DNA of 35,530 bases, taken from the NCBI GenBank assembly GCA_016213205.1, contig JACRAZ010000083.1, positions 1 to 35,530 on the forward strand. Direction: 5' to 3'. Shown in pieces: positions 1-8,082 of this stretch. The notes below the pieces were generated by a model. That model was not told the DNA's origin, ran no database searches, and saw nothing but the letters and a program-made list of their open reading frames with translations. This DNA is from Burkholderiales bacterium (GTDB lineage Bacteria; Pseudomonadota; Gammaproteobacteria; Burkholderiales; Burkholderiaceae_C). The translations under genes and the position numbers were made by a program. The first letter of the stretch is position 1. Every line of letters starts with the position of its first letter.

Positions 1-1
1 C

Positions 2-346
2 GCCACCAGCGCCGCGGCCCCGCCCGGCCCGGCACGGCCGCTGGCCGGCGCCCCCGATGCAGGCCCGCGGCTGGGCCACGACATCGCCACCCCGCCGGCG
101 CTGCCGCCCAGCGCGCCGCGCCTGAACCTGGACCTCGTGCCCTCGCGCGGCGCCCCGATCGCCGGCCAGGCCACGCGCGGCGTGCTGCAGCTGCTGCCGC
201 AGCCGCCCGATCGCAAGACCAAGCTCGCCGAGGAGATCGAGAAGGCCGGCAAGCGCGACTGCCGCACGGCCTACAGCGCCATGGGCCTGGCCGCGCTGGT
301 GCCGCTGGCCATCGACGCCGCGCGCGACAAGGGCTGCAAGTGGTGA
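2..346 (+). CDS. C-terminal part of an unknown protein
   Basis: The open frame enters from the left edge and ends with TGA at 344-346, giving the last 114 residues; the start lies outside the window. The first part is rich in Ala and Pro and looks like a low-complexity linker. The last 50 residues are ordered: a charged stretch (KTKLAEEIEKAGKRDC) is followed by a short hydrophobic segment (MGLAALVPLAIDAA) and the end DKGCKW. Two cysteines, one before and one after the hydrophobic segment, could pair if the protein is exported. I recall similar Cys-containing tails in Burkholderiales hypothetical proteins but cannot assign a function. An ATG at residue 93 from the stop is not preceded by a convincing ribosome site, so a complete short gene is less likely than a truncated view of a longer one. 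Confidence 0.6.
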   Translation, partial: ATSAAAPPGPARPLAGAPDAGPRLGHDIATPPALPPSAPRLNLDLVPSRGAPIAGQATRGVLQLLPQPPDRKTKLAEEIEKAGKRDCRTAYSAMGLAALVPLAIDAARDKGCKW

Positions 347-428
347 GCCCGCGCCCACCACGGCGCTGACGCCGGCACGCGACAGCACGCTGTTCGCCCA
401 CGCGGCAAAAGCAGCACAATCGTCGCCC

Positions 429-962
429 ATGCCCGCCAACGTCGAGATCAAAGCCCGCATCGCCAGCGTCGATGCCTTGCTGCCGCGCGCCCGCGCGTTG
501 GCAGACGAGGACGAGATCCCCCAGCTCATCCACCAGGACGACACCTTCTTCCATGTGCCGCACGGCCGGTTGAAGCTGCGCGTGTTCGCCGACGGCGCCG
601 GCGAGCTGATCCACTACCACCGGCCGGATGCGCAGGGCCCGAAGCTGTCGGACTACCTGATCACCGCGGTGGCCGACCCGGACAGCCTGCGCGATGTGCT
701 CGAGCGCGCCTGCGGCCTGCTGGGCCGCGTGGTCAAGCGCCGCGTGCTGGTGCTCGCGGGCCAGACCCGCATCCACCTCGACAGCGTGCAGGGCCTGGGC
801 GACTTCCTCGAACTCGAGGTCGTGCTGCGCGAGGGCCAGAGCGCTGAAGAGGGCACCCAGATCGCCCGTGCACTGATGGCCACGCTGGGCGTGCCCGACG
901 ACGACCTGGTCGGCGGCGCCTACCTCGACCTGCTGTCGGACGAGGCCACGCCCGGACCATGA
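429..962 (+). CDS. CYTH-domain protein (class IV adenylate cyclase-like)
   Basis: 177 residues, the usual size for a single CYTH domain. The N-terminal signature EIKAR (residues 6-10) matches the ExExK-type strand that binds metal and triphosphate in this fold. Further basic residues follow (GRLKLRVF, HYHRPD, KRRVLVL), and a late acidic strand reads LGDFLELEVVL; alternating acidic and basic strands of this kind line the CYTH tunnel. Family members include CyaB-type adenylate cyclases, thiamine triphosphatases and tripolyphosphatases, and sequence alone does not say which reaction applies. The last codons overlap the next gene by ATGA, so it is probably translated together with the ABC ATPases downstream, although no functional link is obvious. 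Confidence 0.85.
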   Translation: MPANVEIKARIASVDALLPRARALADEDEIPQLIHQDDTFFHVPHGRLKLRVFADGAGELIHYHRPDAQGPKLSDYLITAVADPDSLRDVLERACGLLGRVVKRRVLVLAGQTRIHLDSVQGLGDFLELEVVLREGQSAEEGTQIARALMATLGVPDDDLVGGAYLDLLSDEATPGP

Positions 963-1993
963 CGGCCGCCCCGGCCGTGCCGGCGAGCCCCGCGGACCGC
1001 GCCGCCCCGGGCCCTGCGCCCACCGGCGTGCCGTTGCTGGCGGTGCAGGACCTGCACGTCACGCTGAACACGCCGCGCGGCCCGGCCGAGGCGCTGCGCG
1101 GCGTCTCGTTGTCGATCTCGCGCGGGCAGACGCTGGGGCTGATCGGCGAATCGGGCTGCGGCAAGTCGATCACCGCGCTGGCGCTGATGGGCCTGCTGCC
1201 CGACAACGCGCAGGTGGCCGGCTCGCTGCGGCTGGAGGGCCGCGAACTGCTGGGCCTGCCCGAGGACGACTGGTGCGCGCTGCGCGGCAACCGCCTGGCC
1301 ATGGTGTTCCAGGAACCGATGACGGCGCTGAACCCGCTGCACAGCATCGGGCGCCAGATCGGCGAATCGCTGCGCCTGCACAAGGGCCTGGACAGCGCCG
1401 CGGCGCGCGCCGAGGCCCTGCGCCTGCTCGAGCGGGTGCAGCTGCCGCAGGCCGCGCGCCGGCTCGATGCCTACCCCCACCAGATGTCGGGCGGCCAGCG
1501 CCAGCGGGTGGTGCTGGCCATCGCGCTGGCCTGCGGCCCCGACCTGCTGATCGCCGACGAGCCCACCACCGCGCTGGACGTGACCCTGCAGCGCGAAGTG
1601 CTGGACCTGATCGCCCAACTCGTGGCCGAGGACGGCATGGCGCTGCTGCTGATCAGCCACGACCTGGGCGTGATGGCCGAGAACGTGCAGCGCATGCTGG
1701 TGATGTACGGCGGCACCGTCGTCGAGAGCGGCCCCACCGACGCGGTGTTCGCGCGGCTGGCGCACCCGTACACGCGTGGCCTGTTCGCCGCCCGGCCGCG
1801 GCTGGGGCTGGCACGCGGCACGCGGCTGGCCACCATCGCCGGCCGGGTGCCCGAGCTGATCGACCTGCCCGCCGGGTGCCCCTTCTCTGACCGCTGCGAC
1901 CGCGTGGTGCCCGACTGCCGGCGCGCGCTGCCGCCGGCGGTCAGGGTGGGCGCCGAGCACAGCGCGCGCTGCATCCGGCTGGACGCAAGCTGA
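959..1993 (+). CDS. Peptide-type ABC transporter ATP-binding protein (DppD/OppD-like)
   Basis: 344 residues. Walker A is GESGCGKS, the signature is MSGGQRQR, Walker B is LLIADEPTTALD, and the H-loop is LLISHD. The C-terminal extension has the oligopeptide/dipeptide-type cysteine motif CPFSDRCDRVVPDC, which marks the DppD/OppD subfamily. It would hydrolyse ATP at the inner face of the membrane to power uptake of peptides or related solutes. It starts inside the end of the CYTH gene (ATGA) and its stop overlaps the next start (TGATG), so translation is coupled with its paralogue. No permease or binding protein gene of this system is in the window, so the membrane partners are encoded elsewhere, or the pair serves several permeases. 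Confidence 0.93.
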   Translation: MTAAPAVPASPADRAAPGPAPTGVPLLAVQDLHVTLNTPRGPAEALRGVSLSISRGQTLGLIGESGCGKSITALALMGLLPDNAQVAGSLRLEGRELLGLPEDDWCALRGNRLAMVFQEPMTALNPLHSIGRQIGESLRLHKGLDSAAARAEALRLLERVQLPQAARRLDAYPHQMSGGQRQRVVLAIALACGPDLLIADEPTTALDVTLQREVLDLIAQLVAEDGMALLLISHDLGVMAENVQRMLVMYGGTVVESGPTDAVFARLAHPYTRGLFAARPRLGLARGTRLATIAGRVPELIDLPAGCPFSDRCDRVVPDCRRALPPAVRVGAEHSARCIRLDAS

Positions 1994-3075
1994 TGAGCAC
2001 CCCGCCGCTGCTGGAAGTGATCGATGCGGTCAAGCACTACCGCCTGCCGCGTGAACACCTGCTGGCCGCCGCGCCGGTGGTGCACGCGCTGCAGGGCGTG
2101 AGCTTCACGCTGCAGGCCGGCCGCAGCCTGGGCGTGGTGGGCGAATCGGGCTCGGGCAAGAGCACGCTGGCCCGGCTGGTGATGGCCCTGGAGCGGCCCA
2201 GCGCCGGCCGGGTGCTGATGGGCGGGCGTGACCTGCAGGCGCTGGGCGCGGCCGAACTGCGCCGCGCGCGCGCCGATTTCCAGATGGTGTTCCAGGACCC
2301 CTTCGGCTCGCTGGACCCGCGCCAGACGGTGGCGCGCATCGTCGCCGAGCCGCTGCATGCGCAGGGCCGCACGCCACCGGCGCAGCGGGCCGCGCGCGTG
2401 GGCGAGATGCTCGAGGCCGTGGGCCTGCGCGCGGCCGATGCGGCCAAGTACCCGCACGAGTTTTCCGGTGGCCAGCGCCAGCGCATCGCGATCGCGCGCG
2501 CGCTGGTCACGCACCCCCGGCTGATCGTGGCCGACGAGCCGGTGAGTGCACTCGATGTCTCGGTGCAGGCCCAGGTGCTGAACCTGATGCAGGACCTGCA
2601 GGACCAGCTCGGCGTGACCTACCTCTTCATCAGCCACGACCTCGCGGTGGTGGACCTGGTGTGCGACGAGGTGATCGTGCTCTACCAGGGCCGGGCGGTG
2701 GAGCAGGGCGACCCGGACACCCTGTTCCGTGCCGCCGCCCACCCCTACACCCGGGCGCTGATGCAGGCGCTGCCGCAGGCCCGGCCCGGTGGGCGGCGGG
2801 CGCCGGCTGCCCCCGCGCCGGCCCTGGCCGGCGCCTCGGCCACTGTGCCGGCCCTGCCCGGCGCCTCGGCCACCGGACCGGCGCTGGCCGGTGCGCCCTC
2901 CGGGTGTGCCTTCGCGCCACGCTGCGCGCACCGGCAGCCGCGCTGCCTGGCCGAGGCGCCGGTGCTGCGCGCCATCGGCCCCGACCCGGCCACCGGCCAT
3001 CGCGCGGCCTGCCACCGGGCCGAGCACGTGCTGGCCAGCACCGTCGATGGACCCCCTCGCCAGGAGCCCCCGTGA
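1993..3075 (+). CDS. Peptide-type ABC transporter ATP-binding protein (DppF/OppF-like)
   Basis: 360 residues. Walker A is GESGSGKS, the signature is FSGGQRQR, Walker B is LIVADEPVSALD, and the H-loop is LFISHD. The early element KHYRLPRE and the late CAFAPRCAHRQPRC cysteine motif are typical of the DppF/OppF partner that forms a heterodimer with DppD/OppD. The gene overlaps its partner upstream (TGATG) and the amidase downstream (GTGA). Between the nucleotide-binding domain and the cysteine motif is an unusual Ala/Pro/Gly-rich linker made of near-identical ten-residue units (PALAGASAT). The rest of the length agrees with the family. Confidence 0.93.
   Translation: MSTPPLLEVIDAVKHYRLPREHLLAAAPVVHALQGVSFTLQAGRSLGVVGESGSGKSTLARLVMALERPSAGRVLMGGRDLQALGAAELRRARADFQMVFQDPFGSLDPRQTVARIVAEPLHAQGRTPPAQRAARVGEMLEAVGLRAADAAKYPHEFSGGQRQRIAIARALVTHPRLIVADEPVSALDVSVQAQVLNLMQDLQDQLGVTYLFISHDLAVVDLVCDEVIVLYQGRAVEQGDPDTLFRAAAHPYTRALMQALPQARPGGRRAPAAPAPALAGASATVPALPGASATGPALAGAPSGCAFAPRCAHRQPRCLAEAPVLRAIGPDPATGHRAACHRAEHVLASTVDGPPRQEPP
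2818..2901 (+). repeat. 30-bp tandem repeat inside the DppF-like gene
   Basis: Two full 30-bp units (2818-2847 and 2848-2877) and a partial third (2878-2901) differ at only a few bases. Each encodes ten residues (PALAGASATV, PALPGASATG, PALAGAPS). They lie between the ATPase domain and the C-terminal cysteine motif, so they should act as a flexible linker. Copy number may vary between strains. Confidence 0.8.
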
Positions 3076-4472
3076 CACAACTCCACGCCCTCGGTGCCGC
3101 CGAACTCTCGGCCGCCTATGCCGCCGGCACGCTCTCGCCGGTGGAGGTGGTGCAGGCCGTGCTCGCACAGATCGAACGACGCGAACCCGAGCTCAACGCG
3201 CTGTATGCGCTGGACCCCGAGGCCGCGCTGGCCCAGGCCCGCGCCAGCCAGGCGCGCTGGCACGCCGGCGCGCCGCTGTCGCCGATCGATGGCGTGCCGG
3301 GCACGCTGAAGGAGAACATCGCCACCGCCGGCTGCCCGATGCCCGCCGGCACTGCGGCCACCGTGCTGACACCCATGGCCGAGGACGCCCCGCCCGCCGC
3401 GCGCTGGAAGGAAGCCGGCCTGGTGCTGCTGGCCAAGACCACGATGCCCGACTGGGGCATGCTGTCCTCGGGCCTGTCCAGCTTCCACAAGCTCGCACGC
3501 AACCCCTGGGACACACGGCTGAACCCCGGCGGCTCCAGTGCCGGCGCCGCGGCCGCTGCAGCCGCGGGTTATGGCCCGCTGCACGTGGGCACCGACATCG
3601 GCGGCTCGATCCGCCTGCCCGCGGGCTGGTGCGGCCTGGTGGGCTTCAAGCCCAGCGGCGGCCGCATCCCGATCAAGCCCCCCTATGCCGGCCGCGTGGC
3701 CGGGCCGATGACCCGCAGCGTGCAGGATGCCGCCTGGCTGATGAGCGTGCTCAGCAGGCCCGACTGGCGCGACACGATGAGCCTGCCGTACCAGGGCATC
3801 CCGTGGTTGTCGCTGGACCGCTGGCTGGACCGCGGCCCAGGCCTGGGGGGCCTGAAGCTCGGCCTGCACCTGGATGCCGGCTGGGGCCTGGAGGTCGAGC
3901 CCGAGACCCGCGCGGCCATCGAGGCCGCGGCCCGTGCCTTCGAGGCCGCCGGCGCCATCGTCGAGCCGGTACCGGCCTTCTGCACCCGCGCCATGGCCGA
4001 CGGCATGGACCACTTCTGGCGCATGCGCAGCTTCCTGGACCTGCAGGCGCTGCCACCCGAGCGCGCGCAGAAGGTGCTGCCCTACATCCGCGCCTGGGTG
4101 GCCACCGGCGCCACGCTGACGGCGGCCCAGGTCTTCACCGGCTACAGCCAGATGGGCGCCTTGCGCGAGGCCGCGGTGGCGGCCTGCCACCCCTTCGACT
4201 ACGTGCTCTCGCCGGTGAGCCCGGTGCCCAGCTTCCCGGCCGAATGGGCGGGCCCCACCAACGACCCGGCGCGGCCCTTCGAGCACATCGCCTTCACGCT
4301 GCCCTACAACATGAGCGAGCAGCCGGCGGTCTCGGTGCACTGCGGCTTCACGCAGGCCGGGCTGCCCATCGGGCTGCAGATCGCCGGCGCGCGGCATGAC
4401 GACCTGGGCGTGCTGCAGCTCGCGCGGGCCTGGGAACAGCTGCGGCCGCCGATGCGGGCCTGGCCGATGTAG
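3072..4472 (+). CDS. Amidase signature family hydrolase
   Basis: 466 residues from a GTG start that overlaps the previous stop (GTGA), with AGGAG at 3062-3066 just upstream. An ATG or longer start is unlikely because it would run deep into the ABC gene. The amidase signature is clear: the catalytic lysine region GTLKENIATAG, the GGSSAGAAAAAAAGYGPLH serine-rich loop, and GTDIGGSIRLPAGWCGLVGFKP with the nucleophilic serine, which together supply a Ser-cisSer-Lys triad. The family cleaves C-N amide bonds of very different compounds (GatA, fatty-acid amides, nicotinamide, aryl amides), so the substrate cannot be stated. Its position as last gene of the peptide-type ABC cluster suggests hydrolysis of an imported amide, which is inference. 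It converges on the sensor kinase gene with 40 bp between them. Confidence 0.92.
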   Translation: MTQLHALGAAELSAAYAAGTLSPVEVVQAVLAQIERREPELNALYALDPEAALAQARASQARWHAGAPLSPIDGVPGTLKENIATAGCPMPAGTAATVLTPMAEDAPPAARWKEAGLVLLAKTTMPDWGMLSSGLSSFHKLARNPWDTRLNPGGSSAGAAAAAAAGYGPLHVGTDIGGSIRLPAGWCGLVGFKPSGGRIPIKPPYAGRVAGPMTRSVQDAAWLMSVLSRPDWRDTMSLPYQGIPWLSLDRWLDRGPGLGGLKLGLHLDAGWGLEVEPETRAAIEAAARAFEAAGAIVEPVPAFCTRAMADGMDHFWRMRSFLDLQALPPERAQKVLPYIRAWVATGATLTAAQVFTGYSQMGALREAAVAACHPFDYVLSPVSPVPSFPAEWAGPTNDPARPFEHIAFTLPYNMSEQPAVSVHCGFTQAGLPIGLQIAGARHDDLGVLQLARAWEQLRPPMRAWPM

Positions 4473-4512
4473 CACCGGGGACCGCTGCCCGCGCACCGGC
4501 GGGCGCCGGGGC

Positions 4513-6756
4513 TCAGGGCATGACGGGCAGACGGCGCGCCAAGGCCTGCGCGATCTGCTGCATAGTGAACGGCTTGGGCACGTGATCGTCCATGCCCGCC
4601 TCGAACGCGGCTTCGACGTCGGGGCGCAGCGCACTCGCGGTCAGCGCGATGATCGGCAGCCTGTCCAGGCCTTCGCGCGCCTCGCGGGCTCGGATCTCGC
4701 GCGTCGCGGCCAGGCCATCCAGCACCGGCATCATCACGTCCATCAACACGAGGTCGAATGCCTCGCCCCGGGTCAGCTCGCATGCCTCGCGCCCGTCGCC
4801 GCACTCGACCACCTCGAGCCCCAGGTGCGCGAGCATCGCGCTGGCGACGACACGGTTGACCACGTTGTCCTCCACCAGCAGCACACGGCCGCTCAGGTGC
4901 GTCACGGGCTCCACCGGGGCCTGGTCCGCCACCGGTGCTTCGGCCCCCGACGCCAGCAGGATGGGAATCCGCAGCCGGAATCGCGACCCGGCGCCGGGTC
5001 GCGACCTGACGCTGATGCGGCCGCCCATCGCCTCGGCCAGCCGGCGCGAGATCGCCAGCCCCAACCCGGTGCCGCCGTGCTGGCGGCGGTGCGAGCTGTC
5101 GGCCTGGACGAAGGGGTCGAAGATCGAGTCCAGCTGGTCCGCCGGGATGCCGATGCCGGTGTCGTCCACCTCGAGCACCAGCGTGTCGACATCGGGGTCG
5201 CCCCGGCGGCCACGCAGCACGACCGAACCCGACGCGGTGAACTTCACCGCGTTGCCAAGCAGGTTCAGCAGGATCTGCCGCAGGCGCACCGCATCGACCT
5301 CCACCCACTGCGGCAGCCGGTCGTCCCATTCGAGGCGCAGCGCGATGCCCTTGCTGCCGGCACTCGCCGAGAACAGCGTCATCGCAGCGGCCACCAGCTC
5401 GCGCAGTTGCACCGCCTCGCGCACCAGCTCGAGCTTGCCGGCGTTGATCTTCGAGAAGTCGAGCACGTCGTTGATGATGGACAGCAGCGCCTCGCCCGAG
5501 GTGGCCGCGGTGTCGAGCAGGCTGCGCTGCCGCGCGTCCATGCGCGTCTGGCCCAGCAGTTCCAGGGCGCCCAGCAGGCCGTTCATCGGCGTGCGCAGCT
5601 CATGGCTCATGTTGGCGACGAACATTTCCTTGGCACGCGCCCCCTCGAGCGCGGCATCACGCGAGGCGGCCAGCTCGCGGGTGCGCTGCTCCACCCGCCG
5701 CTCGAGCTCGGCGTTCAGCTCCTGCAGGCTCGCCTGCATGCGCGCCTGCTCGGCACGCGCGTCGACCACGCCACGCAGCATCACCCGGATGCCCTGGGCC
5801 AGACGCCCGATCTCGTCGGGGCCGGATTCGGCGGCCAGCGCTGTGTCGCTCGCACCCTCGGTGCCGGTGTCGGCGCCGAAACGGGTCACCGCCGCCTCGA
5901 CACGCCCCAAGCGCTGTGCGGTCGAACGCAGCCAGCGGCTCAGCAGCAACCACGCAAAGACCCCCACCACGACCGACGCGACCGGCCCCGCGACCAGCAC
6001 CCACCCGATGTCGAACGGCAGCCCGCCGACACGCTCGACGTGGAGGGTCGGCCCCGGCGCGCCCTGCACCCATTCGAGCCGCTTGAATTCACCCCCGCTC
6101 CCGGCCCGGCCGGGCAAGGGCGGGGCCGCGCCAATGCCGCGCGAGCCCAGCGAACTGGCCAGGACCTTCCCCTGCCACTCGAGCGAGAGCTGGGTGCCCG
6201 GGTAGGCGGTCTCGTAGAGCAGGGCATTGTCCAGCGGGCGCAGCAGCAGGATCGACCCCATGCCTGCACTGCCCATCCACAAGGGCTGGTGCAGCACCCG
6301 GTACAGCGTGGCCGAAGGTCCGTCGGCGAACCAGCCAGAGCGGCCCACCGGCAGGGCGTCGGCGTCCAGCGTGGCGGGATGGCGGTACAGCAACGCGCCC
6401 TGGCGATCACGGATCACCAGGGCCGAGAACTGACCCACGCCGCCCTGGGCGGTGAAGAAGCTGGTCAGGCGTGAACTGGCATGCTGCAGCTCGTCGGTCA
6501 GGCGGGCCAGCTCGATCTGTGTCTTCAGCGCAAAGGCCTCGGCTTCCCAGCGCCGCTCGAACTGCGCAGCACGGCGCGACAGGTAGTCGCCGGCATCGCT
6601 GAGCTGGCGCGCGACGGCCGCGTCGGCCGCGCTGCGCAGGCCCCACACGCCGGCGGCAATGGTGGCCAGCACCGACACCAGCACCGCCAGCAGCAGCCGC
6701 GACGTGGCCTGGCGCAGCAGGCCGGTGGCGCCGGTCAATCGCGACGGCCGGCCCAT
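4513..6756 (-). CDS. Hybrid sensor histidine kinase/response regulator
   Basis: 747 residues. One membrane helix at about 21-40 is followed by a periplasmic region of some 210 residues, a second helix at 251-272, a HAMP-like linker and a coiled coil to about 370. The kinase core has the H box MSHELRTP (His385), an N box around NLLGNAVKF, a G1 box DDTGIGI (531-537) and a G2 box GGTGLGLAIS. A receiver domain follows, with acidic residues VEDN near 629 and phospho-acceptor Asp673 in LMDVMMP. No separate HPt domain or output regulator is seen, so the phosphate must pass to a partner elsewhere. The start codon lies inside the end of the upstream binding-protein gene (22-bp overlap), which implies co-expression and suggests that protein may present the ligand. 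Confidence 0.93.
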   Translation of the reverse strand: MGRPSRLTGATGLLRQATSRLLLAVLVSVLATIAAGVWGLRSAADAAVARQLSDAGDYLSRRAAQFERRWEAEAFALKTQIELARLTDELQHASSRLTSFFTAQGGVGQFSALVIRDRQGALLYRHPATLDADALPVGRSGWFADGPSATLYRVLHQPLWMGSAGMGSILLLRPLDNALLYETAYPGTQLSLEWQGKVLASSLGSRGIGAAPPLPGRAGSGGEFKRLEWVQGAPGPTLHVERVGGLPFDIGWVLVAGPVASVVVGVFAWLLLSRWLRSTAQRLGRVEAAVTRFGADTGTEGASDTALAAESGPDEIGRLAQGIRVMLRGVVDARAEQARMQASLQELNAELERRVEQRTRELAASRDAALEGARAKEMFVANMSHELRTPMNGLLGALELLGQTRMDARQRSLLDTAATSGEALLSIINDVLDFSKINAGKLELVREAVQLRELVAAAMTLFSASAGSKGIALRLEWDDRLPQWVEVDAVRLRQILLNLLGNAVKFTASGSVVLRGRRGDPDVDTLVLEVDDTGIGIPADQLDSIFDPFVQADSSHRRQHGGTGLGLAISRRLAEAMGGRISVRSRPGAGSRFRLRIPILLASGAEAPVADQAPVEPVTHLSGRVLLVEDNVVNRVVASAMLAHLGLEVVECGDGREACELTRGEAFDLVLMDVMMPVLDGLAATREIRAREAREGLDRLPIIALTASALRPDVEAAFEAGMDDHVPKPFTMQQIAQALARRLPVMP

Positions 6757-7829
6757 CGATCCACCACCATCGTGTCGAGCGTCAGCGCCTGTGCGGCGGC
6801 ATGGCCCGGCAGGCTGGCGCGGAAGAACACCTCGGTGTCACGCAGTTGGCGTGCCGAGAACCGCGCATCCGGGCTGTACATGCGAGGGTTGTCGCGCAGC
6901 AGCCGCGCCAGGTGCTGCCGTTCACCGCCCACGGCGGTGCCGATGAGTTCGGCCACCCGTTCCGGCGCGTTCGCGCGCACCCAGGCGAGGGTGGACTGGA
7001 AGGTGCGCACCACGGCCTCCACGAGCTTCGGGTCCTGGGGCACGAGCTCTTCTCGCGTGAACAGCGTGCCGCGCAGGAAGCCTGCGCCAGCCACGCCAGC
7101 GGCCTGGACCGGATCGCCGAGGTTCAGCAGCGCCACGGCGCCCAGCTCGTCGATGAGGCGGGCCGAAAACGCCTCGTCACCCATGATGGCATCCACCGTG
7201 CCGGCCTGGAACGCGCTCGCCTGGGTGTCCCAGTTCTGCCCGACCGCGACGAAGCGAACCTCGTCGGGCATCACGCCGGCACTGCGCAACACCAGTTCGG
7301 ACAACAGGTGGGAGGTGGTCTTGGCGGCCAACGAGCCACTGTGCACGCCCACCGTGCGGCCGCGCAGCGCGGCCACCGAGCGCACGCTGGCGGCCAGGTC
7401 GCGGCGCACGACGAGCACGTAGTGCGGACGCTCCTCGAGCGCGGCGATGGCCACGATGGGGGACCGGTTCGCCCGCATCAGCATGCCCGCCGGCATGCCG
7501 GCGATCGCGAAGTCGACGTTGCGTTCCACCAAGTGCTGCAGTGCGACGGCGCCGCCGTTGACCGGGACCACCTGCAATCGCAGGCCGTGGGGCGCATCCA
7601 GCCCCGCAGCGGCAGCCAGCTCGGCCGGCAGCGAGACCGTGCTGCGGGGCCCCGGCGCCGCAATGCGCACGGTGCGCCGGGCCGCCTGCGCGAAGGCCGC
7701 CCCGAACACGCTGCCGACCAGGCCCGCGGCCAGGCCGAGCAGCGCCCGGCGCCCATGGCCCGCACCGACAGGCCCGGCGGTCGGCGGTTCCGACAACGGT
7801 TGGCACGACTTCGAATGGAGCATTCGCAT
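6735..7829 (-). CDS. ABC-type substrate-binding protein, NMT1/SsuA-like
   Basis: 364 residues from the ATG at 7829; another ATG sits two codons later, and a longer upstream frame has poor protein-like composition. The N-terminus carries GRRALLGLAAGLVGSVFGAAFAQA, an export signal with a twin-arginine flavour, followed by a type II periplasmic binding fold (TVRIAAPGP start, VDFAIAGMPAG, LRGRTVGVHSGS, AIMGDEAFS). This pattern is typical of the NMT1/THI5 and SsuA/TauA families that bind small organic ligands such as sulfonates, nitrate or pyrimidine precursors. No permease or ATPase of this type accompanies it. It overlaps the hybrid kinase gene, so a sensory role (ligand presentation to the kinase) is as plausible as transport. 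Confidence 0.85.
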   Translation of the reverse strand: MRMLHSKSCQPLSEPPTAGPVGAGHGRRALLGLAAGLVGSVFGAAFAQAARRTVRIAAPGPRSTVSLPAELAAAAGLDAPHGLRLQVVPVNGGAVALQHLVERNVDFAIAGMPAGMLMRANRSPIVAIAALEERPHYVLVVRRDLAASVRSVAALRGRTVGVHSGSLAAKTTSHLLSELVLRSAGVMPDEVRFVAVGQNWDTQASAFQAGTVDAIMGDEAFSARLIDELGAVALLNLGDPVQAAGVAGAGFLRGTLFTREELVPQDPKLVEAVVRTFQSTLAWVRANAPERVAELIGTAVGGERQHLARLLRDNPRMYSPDARFSARQLRDTEVFFRASLPGHAAAQALTLDTMVVDRWAGRRD

Positions 7830-8082
7830 CTCGTCGGGACGGACAGCGCTTGATGAAGTGGTCGCTGTACCACGCGCCCGGCGCCGGCAAGGTCTGGCGC
7901 TTGCCGCTGCGCGTGCCAAAGCGATGCCTGTCAAATCAGTGTAGCGCCGCCCCTTCGTCGCCACAATCCGCCCTCAGCCCAGCCATGACGATGCCCGGCG
8001 GCGGCTGGCGGCGCCGCAGTGGCCAGGGCAGGCCACGGGGGGAGTTCCCGCGCCCCCGCGGCCCCGGCAGGCCGATGGCCGC

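Noticed and set aside
4396..6474. Plus-strand open frame of about 690 codons opposite the sensor kinase
   Set aside because: The minus strand carries a complete hybrid kinase with all catalytic boxes; the plus frame has none and is rich in Gln, Arg and His.
7830..8082. A small gene between the ornithine cyclodeaminase and binding-protein genes
   Set aside because: Open frames exist on both strands but are Arg/Ala/Pro-rich, lack ribosome sites and match nothing I recognise; the GC-rich stretch near 8030-8070 may act as a transcription end.
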